Position numbers and translations under genes: made by a program. A DNA stretch of 64,000 nucleotides from Phaffia rhodozyma (taxonomy: Eukaryota; Basidiomycota; Tremellomycetes; Cystofilobasidiales; Mrakiaceae), in the NCBI GenBank assembly GCA_014706385.1, contig JACGZH010000003.1, forward strand, positions 2,001,501 to 2,065,500, read 5' to 3'. Below, piece by piece: positions 23,184 through 33,840 of the stretch. The notes under the pieces were generated by a model. It saw nothing but the letters and a program-made list of their open reading frames with translations, did not search any database and was not told the origin of the DNA. Each line of letters begins with the position of its first letter. Position 1 is the stretch's first letter.

Positions 23184-24222
23184 GTTACAGGGATGGGTAT
23201 AACGGAGACAGGGAGGCTAAGTGAGAGAAGTAGAGGAGGAAAGGAAGAGAGACGTTCAGAGGGAGAATGGCCTTAAGATGCAACCGGTTCAGCCAGATGG
23301 AGACCGATAAACAAACGAATGGGCGGGGAATGTATTTCGGGGCAGGTCACGTGATATCAACACACTCAGCATACATCAACAGCATCTAGCGCATGGCATG
23401 TAGCGTTCGTTGGGCGGTATATGAACACAGAGTGCACTCTCAGCAAGTGTGTGTACTAGTTCTATGTCGTTATGCGAGTAGTGTTGCGTCTTTCAGCAGG
23501 GTTTGAGGGTGGAATTACCATCATGGTTGTCTTTACATGGAAACTTGTTGAAGGTCAAACTGGCAAGAAGGAACTTGACGCTATCGACTATCAGAATTTG
23601 CTTCACTCTTATGATGAAGTAGCTACTAAGGCTTTGCGATCGATGGGGAGTGAAACCTTGATGCTGTCTTGAGAGAAGAATCACGGAGAGATTCTGGTCT
23701 ATGTGTGCATGCAGTTTTTTTGGGGGGGTTCGTCTTCTTTGATAATCTTTCGTTTAGTCTCAAGGTATATGTCCGAACATGACATCCAACCATGCACCCT
23801 CAACTGCCACCTCCAGAGCAATCCGACCGGTAGACGAGAGAACATATCTCATTCGATCGATTCTGATCCTTGTTTCGTTGGGTCCCTGCGCGCCAGAACG
23901 ATTTACATCTATTTGGATTGATAACATCGGCTCCCTAAGAGAAACCCTGAACATAATAACTTCATGTTCCTTTTGCGCTACGTCCAGATATCTATCCTCT
24001 ATACATGTTCTCTCGCTGTACATAAGATACATAGGATAGGTCTCCGACTGGACAGCTCATCCGAAGATAACGTAAAGACGGATAAATCCTCGCTCAAAAA
24101 CTTCCTGACGTAATCAAAAGCCGGACTAGAGCGAAAATATTTGGGAGGATTCTCATAAACACATCAATTTAGCCGTCCAACCTCGCTTGTTCCATATCTC
24201 TATCAACATACATATCCACAGC
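23184..24222. other. long divergent intergenic region
   Basis: About 1 kb between the divergent GPI-protein and MATE genes. It holds one TCACGTGA-type box at 23348-23353 and one 66-codon open frame (23472-23672, plus strand) whose product looks somewhat protein-like; I see no support beyond composition. The rest is featureless. Confidence 0.5.
23348..23353. promoter_or_regulatory. CACGTG E-box
   Basis: Palindromic CACGTG flanked as TCACGTGA, a typical binding site of fungal bHLH factors such as Cbf1/Pho4. Lies upstream of the GPI-protein gene start at 23183. Function inferred from sequence only. Confidence 0.4.
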
Positions 24223-26961
24223 ATGTCTCTCTCAGAGCGTCAGCCGTTGATAGATCGGTCCGAGCTTCATCCAGAAGTTGGGATCCAGATCGTATCCAAG
24301 TCAGATCCGTCCGTTACCAAGGAATTTACCTACTTGGTCAAGAAGGCCATCCCGCTCATTCTCGGCTTTATACTGGAGTCGTCAGTGGGACTAACGAGTG
24401 CAGCGATCGTAGGTAGAAAGGGGCCGCTGGAACTCGCTATTGGTATGTTCCCATTCACCAGTCTTTCCTTTTTCAGCGCGACACTTTGGGTGGTATATGG
24501 CTGACACCTTTGATCGCAAACTAGTCGGCCAAGGGTTCTTGATACAATCTGTTACCAGTGAGTCCCATCCGAGATTTTGTCTATATGCCCTAGGTTGAAC
24601 ACTCACCATGACCATCTTTACTATCCCTTTGTCACACACCTAAACCCTCTCTGATCTTACTTCTAGCCAACTTGATCGTCATCGCCGCAACGTCCACCCA
24701 GATGACTCTCTCCTCTCCACTATACACATCACCCACCCACGCAAAGACCGACGTCGGTGTCGTCCTCCAACGAACGATCGTACTTGCTAACTTGGGATGT
24801 TTGCCCATATTTGTGGTATGGTGGTTCATTGAACCGATTGTGAGTTTTATCTTCTGATTCTTGTTTTGTCTCTTCGTTAGCTCGTATGTAGTATACGCTG
24901 ACAGATGGGCGTCGAAATCAAATTCAGATGCTCGCGCTGGGACAACCGCCATCGTTAGCTCACGGGCTGAAGGGATATCTAAGACTTATGATGTTTAGTC
25001 AACCGGGTATGTCAAGATGCATACGCTTAGCGCAAAGAATCTTACTCATGGATGAGCCGGCTAACTCTGAGACTTTTTCTGTCTTACTTTGACTATTTCC
25101 GTAGGATATGCTCTTATGGAGGTTGGTTTATCTTCACATACGTTCTAGTGACCGTTCGAATTCATTATCATTCACCGAGTGATGAAACTAATGGTCTCAT
25201 CGTGCGTGTTTGTGCTCAACAGGCCTGTAAGAACTTTCTTCAAGTTCAAGGTTTGTCAAGCTTTTTGTGTGAACCATGTTGGCCAACTATCCGAAATCTG
25301 ATACTTTCTGATACTCTTTATATGCACAATGATCATCCAGGAATGAGTGTGTATTTCCCTTTACCTTACGTCCTATATTCCCCTCCTCATAACTTCTACC
25401 CAAAATTCTGATATATCCTTTTCAACAGTGTCCCCATCGACATATATCATTATCTTCCTCCTTCCCATCCACATCCTTCTTGCCTCCCTTCTCACCTTCA
25501 AGACGTCGCTCGGGATATATGGAACCGGACTTTCTGTTGGAATCACATATTGGCTCTTTGGAGGATGCCTTGTAGCCTGGATCAAATGGTCAAAGAACAG
25601 CAGAGGGGAAGGACCGGGAGAATGCTGGGGCGGTTGGGGATGGAGTGCTTTCGAGGGATGGGCTGGGTTCACAAAGATTTGGGCGCCTGCGATCATGGTG
25701 AGAATTCATCGTTCCATTTCACTCTTTAGATGACAATCTTCTCTATCAGACGTGACGTTGATTGACATTCAGCATATTCCTTCAACCTTGGCATCAAAAT
25801 CCTAAACAGACATACTCGACCGAATGGTGGGCTTACGAAATCGTCGCTCTCCTTGCCGGAAGATTGGGAGAAACTGCTGTGACCGCACAGGCTGGGTTGT
25901 CGGCCTTGGTGAGCTTTGGTTCTTTCATGCTAAACTCGTCTTGTTAGATCGCCCAGAAGGGAAGGATAGAAGATGGTTTGAGATGCTGACTCTTCACGTG
26001 TTGAAATTGTGTATCCGAACAGGACGGAGCGTTGTGTATGATTCCTTATGCGATCGGTTTGGCTTGTACCGCCCGATTGGGTAACCTTGTTCGTTCTTGC
26101 CTTGATAATCCTAGTCAAGTTGATCCCCCATGTAGAAGAAGAAGCAATTTTAGCTAAATGTTTCTCTAAACCGGCTACTGATTTTATCAGATGGGCGTAG
26201 GAGAGAGTTCAATCTCAGAAATCAGATCACTCGTCAAAGCTACTGTCTTTGCGGAAACAGCCACCATGGCTCTTACAGGCTTAATCCTGTTCTTGGTTAG
26301 GGGCCGTCTTGGGTATGCGTTCACGCATGATAAGGTACGTGCTCTTTTGCTCTTCTACTCCCTTTTTTTGTTCAGTATTGTCATTGGTAGAGCTGGAATT
26401 AAATATCTCCTCCAACTTTGTTGCTTAGGACACTGTGAGCCTTATCAAACAAGTTGTTCTTCCAATGGCAACCTACCAAATCTCCGATGGGGTTTGTCTT
26501 CTTCTTTCTTTTTCTCTTTTGTCATCACGAAAGCTCGCTCAATACGCATGTGCCTTCTTCTTTGCGAATCGAACTGACAGCTTCAGAATGTCGGTGCATC
26601 GGTTCTGAGGGCTACGGGTAGACAATCAATAGCTGCTGTACTTCGTGCGTAAACCTACATGGTGTTCTGTTTGCGGACTCAGCTGACCCGTTCAATTTTT
26701 AATATTCATCTTCGCCTGTCCTGGGTAAAAACAAATAAAATAAAAGACGTCGGAGCGTACTATGTCATTGGGCTGCCGTTCGGCTACTTTCTCGCCTTCC
26801 ATCAAAATCTAGGACTCGTCGGACTCTGGTGGGGTCAAGTAGCAGCTCTCAGTCTGGTTGCTTTCACAGAACTCTTAATATGTAGACTGGGAACAAACTG
26901 GAAGGTGGAGGTTCAGAAAGCGGAAGAACGAGGAGAAGACTTCTCAACTAGTACCTCGTAA
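24223..26961 (+). CDS. MATE family multidrug/toxin efflux transporter
   Basis: Proton- or ion-coupled exporter with twelve membrane helices, of the fungal Erc1 branch. Exons 24223-24442, 24525-24557, 24667-24839, 24928-25006, 25105-25121, 25223-25250, 25341-25346, 25429-25697, 25810-25908, 26023-26088, 26191-26334, 26429-26491, 26587-26644, 26747-26961; 489 residues. Family signatures: KAIPLILGFILESSVGLTSA, GALCMIPYAIGLACTARLGN followed by LMG, VLPMATYQISDGNVGASVL, and VGAYYVIGLPFGYFLAF. The segment GYALMEACKNFLQVQGM is split over exons of 17, 28 and 6 bases; inclusion of the 6-base exon restores the family spacing Q-G-x-x-x-x-S-T-Y. The N-terminus (SERQPLID) has an acidic-dileucine-like motif, suggesting vacuolar sorting. 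Acceptor of the last exon is purine-rich and the weakest junction. Confidence 0.9.
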
Positions 26962-27282
26962 TCGTTCCTCATCTTTTCTCGTTCCTGCTAGCATAGATTT
27001 TCTTTTTCTTCCTCTGCGTTTTTTCGTGCCTGTAGATAGATCGCTTGCTTATGTTGATGATGAGCACTGGACAGACTTTGTTCAGTATACATGGTTTTTT
27101 AGATACTAATTAACTTGATGATTGCCTTCTCATTTTCGTTTCAAGTCCGAAGCGGGAAGAGCAGACAAGCGACGATTGACGTCTAGTTGTTGACTCATCT
27201 CTACCCGTTTTACGAATCCTCTCCTCTACAAGGATACCATGCTTTCAATTGCGGGAGGAAGACCTCGAACATGATTTAAAAG
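26962..27282. other. tandem intergenic region
   Basis: About 320 bases between the MATE stop and the next start on the same strand. Nothing else seen. Confidence 0.5.
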
Positions 27283-28894
27283 ATGACACGGCTTCGAGTC
27301 TCTCTTCTTTCTCTTCTCTTTTGTCGAATATCACCCCTCTCCGCCTTGATATCTGCCATGACGTCCTGCGCTCCTCCTGAATCTACATCCTCCCAAAAAA
27401 CGGTCCGGTTTACAACGGCCCTTGCTCCTATGCTACACCCTGCTCCTCTCCAAACAGATCGGCAGGCGATCAGGAAATATCCTGTCTCGGTCCCTTTCCA
27501 TAGTCATAATAGACGACAGGCAACACTTCAGTTGCCTGTTCGAGTGTCTCATGTACCCTACGCTAGTTTGCCGGCCATGACCTCCGCTGGCGGAGCTCAT
27601 GCTGATCATCAGTCCGAAGGAGAAGGAGAAGTAGAAGTAGAAGGAGCAGGAGTAGAAGTGACTCGCTCCAAAACCTCTCGCAGGCGAAGAGTATCTGGAG
27701 GGAGACGCATAGGAGGGCCGCGGGCGAATATAAAATATAGTGGAACGGGAACAACAGAAGGAAGTTTAGGTAGGAGGAATGCGCTCAAACTTTTGTTGGA
27801 TGCGAGAAAGGAAAACGACGGTTCCAAAAGGTTTGTCCCATTTGTTACTCTGTCTTCTTCCCTGTCCTCTTCAAGCTTCATCCGGTTGTGTTCTGAACGG
27901 AGAACGAGCGCGTACATTGGACGACCTTGTTTGCAGCTCGAATAAACCCCTCTTCACGGTAGACAGTCTGTCTCCTCTTCAATCTCTGGTTGCTTCTCTG
28001 TCATCCTATCCGTCCTCATATGGACTCAGGTGTTTCTCCGCATTCGCAGACTCTCCTTTATCCTCGTGTACATCCTCTCCACTTCTCAGTAGCGGATCGG
28101 TTAATATCCTCGAAGCAAACCCATGGATCCGACCGTTGACATCAGCCATTCTGGCTCAACCAGTTCCGATCCCTCTGCATGGACATCAACTGTCTAGGTC
28201 TCCCCTTCTCGACTCAACTTGTACATTTTCCGAGTTCCGCTTCCACTCGGAATCGCCAAGGTTGGACACCGCCGAAGCAGGCTCAGGATCGTCTCATTTG
28301 AAAAGGATGGACTCGCATGTTTTTCGAGCGCTCAACGCGTTTGATCAAACAGATGCATCTGAACCTGCCGGAAACGTGGGATTAGTGTCTCCTTGGATCG
28401 ATGATCAGAGAGGCGATACGAAGGGGCTCCTGAAGAAACGGTCTATTTGGACTAGAAGTCTCTCCGAGAACGGTTCGATCTCTGAATCTTCCGTTCACAC
28501 CAGCGACACCAGTACCACCGACTCTGTCACCAGTGATTGTGACAGCGCTTCAACAGCTGCAACTTCTGAAGCTGAATTCGATCCTGTTGGACTCGGATTT
28601 TACAACGCTCCAAACAATTTTAATTCCCGTCCATACGCCGGATTGAAACCCATACTACTATGCAGGACGTCCGCGCGTCTAGCCCCACTTCCTTATCCCA
28701 CCCAACCTCTCGATGGACAAAACAAAGTTCGAAAAATCCATCATCCAATTCCTGTTCGGCCGTTTGTTCCTTCAGATTCTCCATTAATCTTGACAGACAT
28801 ATTGGACGAGATGTTGTCTTCTTGGCCCACACCAGAGTTTTCAATGACCTCTGCTTTTTCGGGGCCGAGCGAAGAGGGAGTTCAGCTTGATTGA
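27283..28894 (+). CDS. unknown, largely disordered Ser-rich protein
   Basis: Two exons, 27283-27830 and 27937-28894, joined in phase 2 with a GTTTGT donor and a TTTGCAG acceptor; 501 residues. The N-terminus from the first ATG is hydrophobic and Ser/Leu-rich (MTRLRVSLLSLLFCRISPL), which could be a targeting peptide; an in-frame ATG at 27361 gives a hydrophilic start instead. The body has a Glu/Gly/Val tract and a basic run (RSKTSRRRRVSGGRRIGG), then RRNALKLLLDARKE, KKRSIWTRSLSENGS (a kinase-site-like stretch), a Ser/Thr/Asp-rich region and EFDPVGLGFYNAPNN. No fold or family recognised; linear motifs and disorder suggest a regulatory protein, which is only inference. Confidence 0.6.
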
Positions 28895-29300
28895 GGGATG
28901 TGTTCGCTGTAACTCGACAACTCTCATCAGAGCGGACTAAGTTCATCCAGATCGGACCATACATAGCTTTCAATTCTCTTGAATTTGATTGATGCCTTCC
29001 TGTTATTGTTATGCTTCCAAGTGTTGGAGAGACCAACCTTGAGACAAACACTCCAATGAATAGGTTACATCTATAGCTCACAATTTCAGGGTATGATATG
29101 AAATATTAATTATGGGCTATGCATGCTAAGCTCGAGCTCGATCTTTCCTCTTTTCTTTAATCGGCCGAAGGTTGTAAAATGCGTTGTATGAACAGCGGAT
29201 GGCAAATAGTTTGATTTCTCTAAAAGATGCGAGAGATCAAGGAAGAAGGAACAGATGAGCCTTGTTTGAGAAGAAAAGGATCATGTCTGAAAACTTCAAC
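28895..29300. other. convergent 3' intergenic region
   Basis: About 400 bases between the stops of the disordered-protein gene and the GCP3 gene. No supported gene. Confidence 0.5.
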
Positions 29301-32300
29301 TTACGGGTCAGGATCTGTTTTGATCATTTGAAGAGAAAACAAATAAGAGATATCAGTCCTAGCTCACTATCATGATACAATGGACAAAGAGGAGCACTTA
29401 CGGCCTGCTGCACTTCCAACAATCCCACCAATCAGATCTTGAAACCTCCCACTCAAATCTCGAATCTGGGTTTTTAAACGGTCAAGCTCTCCTTCATTCC
29501 GTCTAGGAGCAGCTATAACAGTTCGAGTGTAAACACCCTGGGGTAAAAAGAAAGATGGGTCGTCAGGATAAGTGTGTCAAATCGAACTATTGTCTAAAAG
29601 GGCTCACTCTTCCTGCATCCCGGGCTGAGTCGAGTCTGACTTCATCCTCAAGGGTGAAACGGTATAGAGTTTCCTGAAGCTCAAAAGTAAACTGATAAGA
29701 GAATGACAAAAAAAATAAAAATGACGAAGTGAACAGCAGGCATCAAGGACGAACGATGGCAACTACGAAATCCAGAATAACTTGGAACGCCTGCTGAACT
29801 TGTTTGAGCAACAATTCCTATCAAGTTGAAGATATATCAGCGTTTCCTCCTACTACCTAACACGTTCGAGAGAGAAGCAATCCCACCTCATTCCCTGATC
29901 TAGAATGCGTCACCAAGAGAATTCTTGTGATCAATCGTCCGATGTATTCCTTATGAGCACTCATGAGCCCATCTAGCCCATCCTCGTTCTTCTGGATAAG
30001 TTCTTCGAAGGCCTGCCACGAACATTCTATTACCTCGAGTTGGTAGAATGCTTGCAATTGTCGAATGAAATGTACCATCTCGGCGTGGATAATTCGACAA
30101 TGATGCCATTCTTCGCGAGTGTCTGGATATGTGTTTGGGGCGCGGTACGTTCAGTCCATAATGTGTCAATATTGATGATAAAGGTTTACGAGGGAAAAGG
30201 ACACCAACCAGAAGATCTTCCAATATTCCTATTTCCAGCCGTCAGTCTCATCCAACTTGAATTCAATGTACTCTCCACCCTCTTCAACTTCCAAAGATGG
30301 ATGAACATTCGCTGATAGCCTTCCATAGCCCTTGGATCGAGCACGGTATCAATTGGAGCATCCACTTTGTATTCCAGGATAAAGCAATCCCAGCCAATCT
30401 CCCCATGGGCGTATGGAAGCATTCGAGCGTCCAAACGACGTCGAACTTCAGGGGCATCGTAGACAGCGTTGGAGCCTCGAATGGCAGCTTCTAGTGTACC
30501 AGTGAGTGTATGTCGATAGAGTTGATTAGCCGGCCGAGACAGGTCGGAGCTGATCAAACCATGGTGAAGATAACACAAAGCGCAGGCACAACACACGCGT
30601 AAGTAAGGTAGATCGTGCGAATCGACAAACCGCTCAACAGCTAAAACGAATAATCGAAGAGGGAAAATAAACGAACGAGAGAGCGCGCATTAGGTCATCC
30701 ACAAAATCCCCGTGCCCTAGCAGAAGGAACTGTTTGAGCGCCTTAACATGCTCCATAAGTTTGAATTTGTCGAAGAAGACCTCAAGCAGCCTTTTACTGG
30801 CAATCTCATATGCCGCATCTATTGAACGCTCTAATCCGTCAATGTCGCTGTATTGAAGGTCTGAATCAGATGCAACAGAATGGATTGTTAGATGGAGAAG
30901 ACATGAAAGGGCGTTCATGAAAAGTAAGCAGATATCGTACCTTTCCCAGCATCTTCTAGCTTGGAACGAGTTGCGATCCAGTCACTATCTTGACAACTGT
31001 AGCGAATAAAATTCAAACTTTTTCCCGTGGAATAGATCTATTGATTTCGACAGATTCCTTCTTAGTTCAGTCATACCTTCTCACAAGAACTGTACAGAAC
31101 AACAATTGTTTATATGACGAACCTTCCGACCAAATGCCTCGCTTACGAAACTAGGAAGCATCTCCTTCTTGAACTCATACTTCTTCCTCCAAAGCTCATG
31201 ACTCGCCACACCCTGCCCATTACTGCCAATCCCATTCCTTCCCTCGATCCCTAGCGAGTCCTCGAACCCAACGTCTTCAGCGCCAGTGAAAGGTCGAAGA
31301 CGGACAAATTGATGTGAGGCAAGATCTGGATTAAGACGAACGAAAAACTCTGAATAAGGGTCTTTAAGCTCTCCGTGATAAATCCATCGTTGGAGGGAGT
31401 TAAAGAAGGGTTTGGAAACCTAACGCCCGTACAAAACCATACAGAGACATTTTCGTCAAACCAAGAATGAGGTAGTCAGGACCATAATATTCTTGGACAT
31501 ACCTGTTCCAAAACCTCATCCGCGAATTTCCTTGCGAATGGATCTCCATTCTCGGTATAAACATGTATTCTTGAAACTAAAGCACCTCCATGACTCACTG
31601 GTAAAACCAATTCATTCAAACGGAGTAAACAACTAGTGCGAGATTAGGCCGTAGAAATTGGTTACAACAAACCTCTGCAGTCATCAACCATGGAGTTCAT
31701 CCACTCCATCTTGAGTCTGGCCTCTCTGGTCCAGACATCCAATTGAGATAGCGTCATCGATCCTTTACCATCTCCGCCACTTTGATCCACCGAATCCAAC
31801 TGAGTTTGAAGGACAGATATCAAGTGAGAATAAGCCGTTAGTTGGGTCTCAAGAAAATGGCAAACGCTCTGCTCGTATAAGCATATTATCATAACAAAAC
31901 CGAAACAGGTGAAAGACGGTTCAATACTGCAGTGTAGACATATACAAAAGACACGATATGATATCGGGAGACACAAACCTGTTCAACCATTCCGCCTTTC
32001 CTCTGCTCAGGTGTTTGCATTTCCGGATCCTCTGGTAATTTCATCATCCCGAATTGCGATTGGAATCGGGGACCCTTCTTTTCGTTGCACTCTTTGACAA
32101 AACAATCTACTGTTCGATACAACCAGCCAATCTCTGCTAGACAAGCTAGCTCTTTCTTAATCGGAAAAGGGATTCTGGGCTAGAAGGATGAAAGCGATTG
32201 GTGGAAATTTAGACTCTCAGTAAGAAATAAACTTCTCTGTACACCTTGAAGACAATCGAGAGGCAAGAAAACAAATAGAATGATGCGTACCCGTCCATCA

Positions 32301-33527
32301 CTTTCTTCAAACTTCAATCCGCCAACTAGTCCAAGATTCTGTTCAAGCTCGACGCCAACATATTCTCCTTCCTCATCAACTTTGAAACCGCCCTTTGGAG
32401 GCCTTGGTTGATCCTTCAGCCATTTGTTCGATTCGACCGCTGGGACGTCAAACTTAACCAAAGTTCCATCGATGCCCTGAATCAAGTAAAGTGCGTCTCG
32501 GAGTATGGCGGATGTGGATGGCACAGGTGAGCCTACGAAATGGATAAAACGTAGAAAACGGTTGATCAGAGATCAGGCTGATTCCTTGTATCTCCATATA
32601 GCGGTCAGGATAGACATACCTCTGGAGTCCATCCATCTTCTCATAATATCTGACTTTGAAGCTCCCTTTCTCCAGTCACTCTCCTCTATCTCTTTCTCTT
32701 TTCCTTTATCAGTCCTACCAGCATGTCCGTTCTTATCTGAAACAGAAGGAGCGCTTCTTAGTCTATCTCCAGCTCTGTCCCATCCAAATTCTGGTGCCTT
32801 AAAGGGAGGTGCAACTCGAAGTTTAAGAGCGGGTTGTTCTGATTCGAATGGTAAGGGGAATATCGGAGTCGGAACAGAGGAAGAAGACGAGAATGTGGGA
32901 ACGGATAAGTTTGAAAGTGAGAGCAAGAATTGGAGCTGTTGAGCTGGAAGTCCTAAGAGCCCCTAATCATCGATGGTCAAACAAGAGATTATGTTGAGTA
33001 GAGATGACATAAGGTTATCTTTGACGGGGTTCTGACAGGATGAACGAACTGAAGACTCGACTTTGGACCACAGATTTCCGAATCGGATAGCTCTATCTGT
33101 CCCTGAACCAGTGTTCACCGATAATGATGATGCAGTTGTAGACGAAGACGAGGGAGCAGTGAGAATTCTCTTCTTGATATCATTGATGAGAGACCGTTGA
33201 TCGGACGGTGTGTTGCTAGACGTCGCTATTCTTCTATGAGAACGTCATTCAAATCACATCCAATTAGCCCCAATGCATTGATGCAAAGAGGGAAATCCCA
33301 TGCAATGATATTTCTTGATTGGCAAAATACCATATAACGGTACAGAAGAGAGGATAGAAGAGGAAGGAGACGAACGAGTTTAGTACTTCTTTTACATATT
33401 CGATCAGTTCTGACCGCCTATCCTCTCGTTCTTTTTGCGAGGGTCCATCCTCGAGATGATGGGGTTGAGCTAAGTCCGGCACAATAGTTTCCACCAAGCT
33501 TGCTAGCTGACGGGAAAGAGCAGCCAT
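29301..33527 (-). CDS. SPC98: gamma-tubulin complex component 3 (Spc98/Alp6)
   Basis: Microtubule-nucleation subunit at the spindle pole body. Sixteen exons: 33527-33376, 33233-33050, 32962-32620, 32532-32291, 32179-31979, 31868-31673, 31597-31503, 31419-31123, 31037-30941, 30860-30677, 30549-30209, 30122-29887, 29817-29767, 29673-29608, 29537-29402, 29314-29301; 944 residues. Grip-domain signatures in order: ALYLIQGIDGTLVKFD, ELACLAEIGWLYRTVD, VSRIHVYTENGDPFARKFAD, LQRWIYHGELKDPYSEFFVR, YSTGKSLNFIRYSCQD, FLLLGHGDFVDDLMRAL, then ALEAAIRGSNAVYD-type and RRLDARMLPYAHGEIGWDCF, EYKVDAPIDTVLDP, and EMVHFIRQLQAFYQLEVIEC. The SNA-x-YD and GWD-x-F-x-L/E-Y motifs mark GCP3 rather than GCP2. The last coding exon is 14 bases. 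Its start lies 313 bases from the eIF5B stop. Confidence 0.92.
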
Positions 33528-33840
33528 GTTTTTCCTCTGGAACTAGCCCAAGTCTTGAATCTACAAGAGTTTACTGCTGATGGATTGATCTTTGAGAATG
33601 AAAGGTTGGAGATATCTCAGTCTTGATCAGGAAGAACAACGACGCGTCGAACTTTCCTTTTGGACGCGTCAAAACAAATTCAATCACGTGACCCTCTTCA
33701 CATATAAAAGTAAGCCAACGAAGACTTAAACTGTCATTCGACACAGATGCTCAACAGATGATTTGGAGCAGAAAAGTAATGGATATAATGCAATAGAAAA
33801 ACAAAGAGAGAAAAGCAAGACTAGTAGGAGAGTAAGATAA
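33528..33840. other. short intergenic region with an E-box
   Basis: Upstream region of GCP3 and downstream region of eIF5B, both minus strand. CACGTG lies at about 33685-33690. Confidence 0.5.
33685..33690. promoter_or_regulatory. CACGTG E-box upstream of GCP3
   Basis: ATCACGTGAC sequence about 160 bases before the GCP3 start; same core as the boxes near 23348, 50417, 50430 and 60682. Confidence 0.35.
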
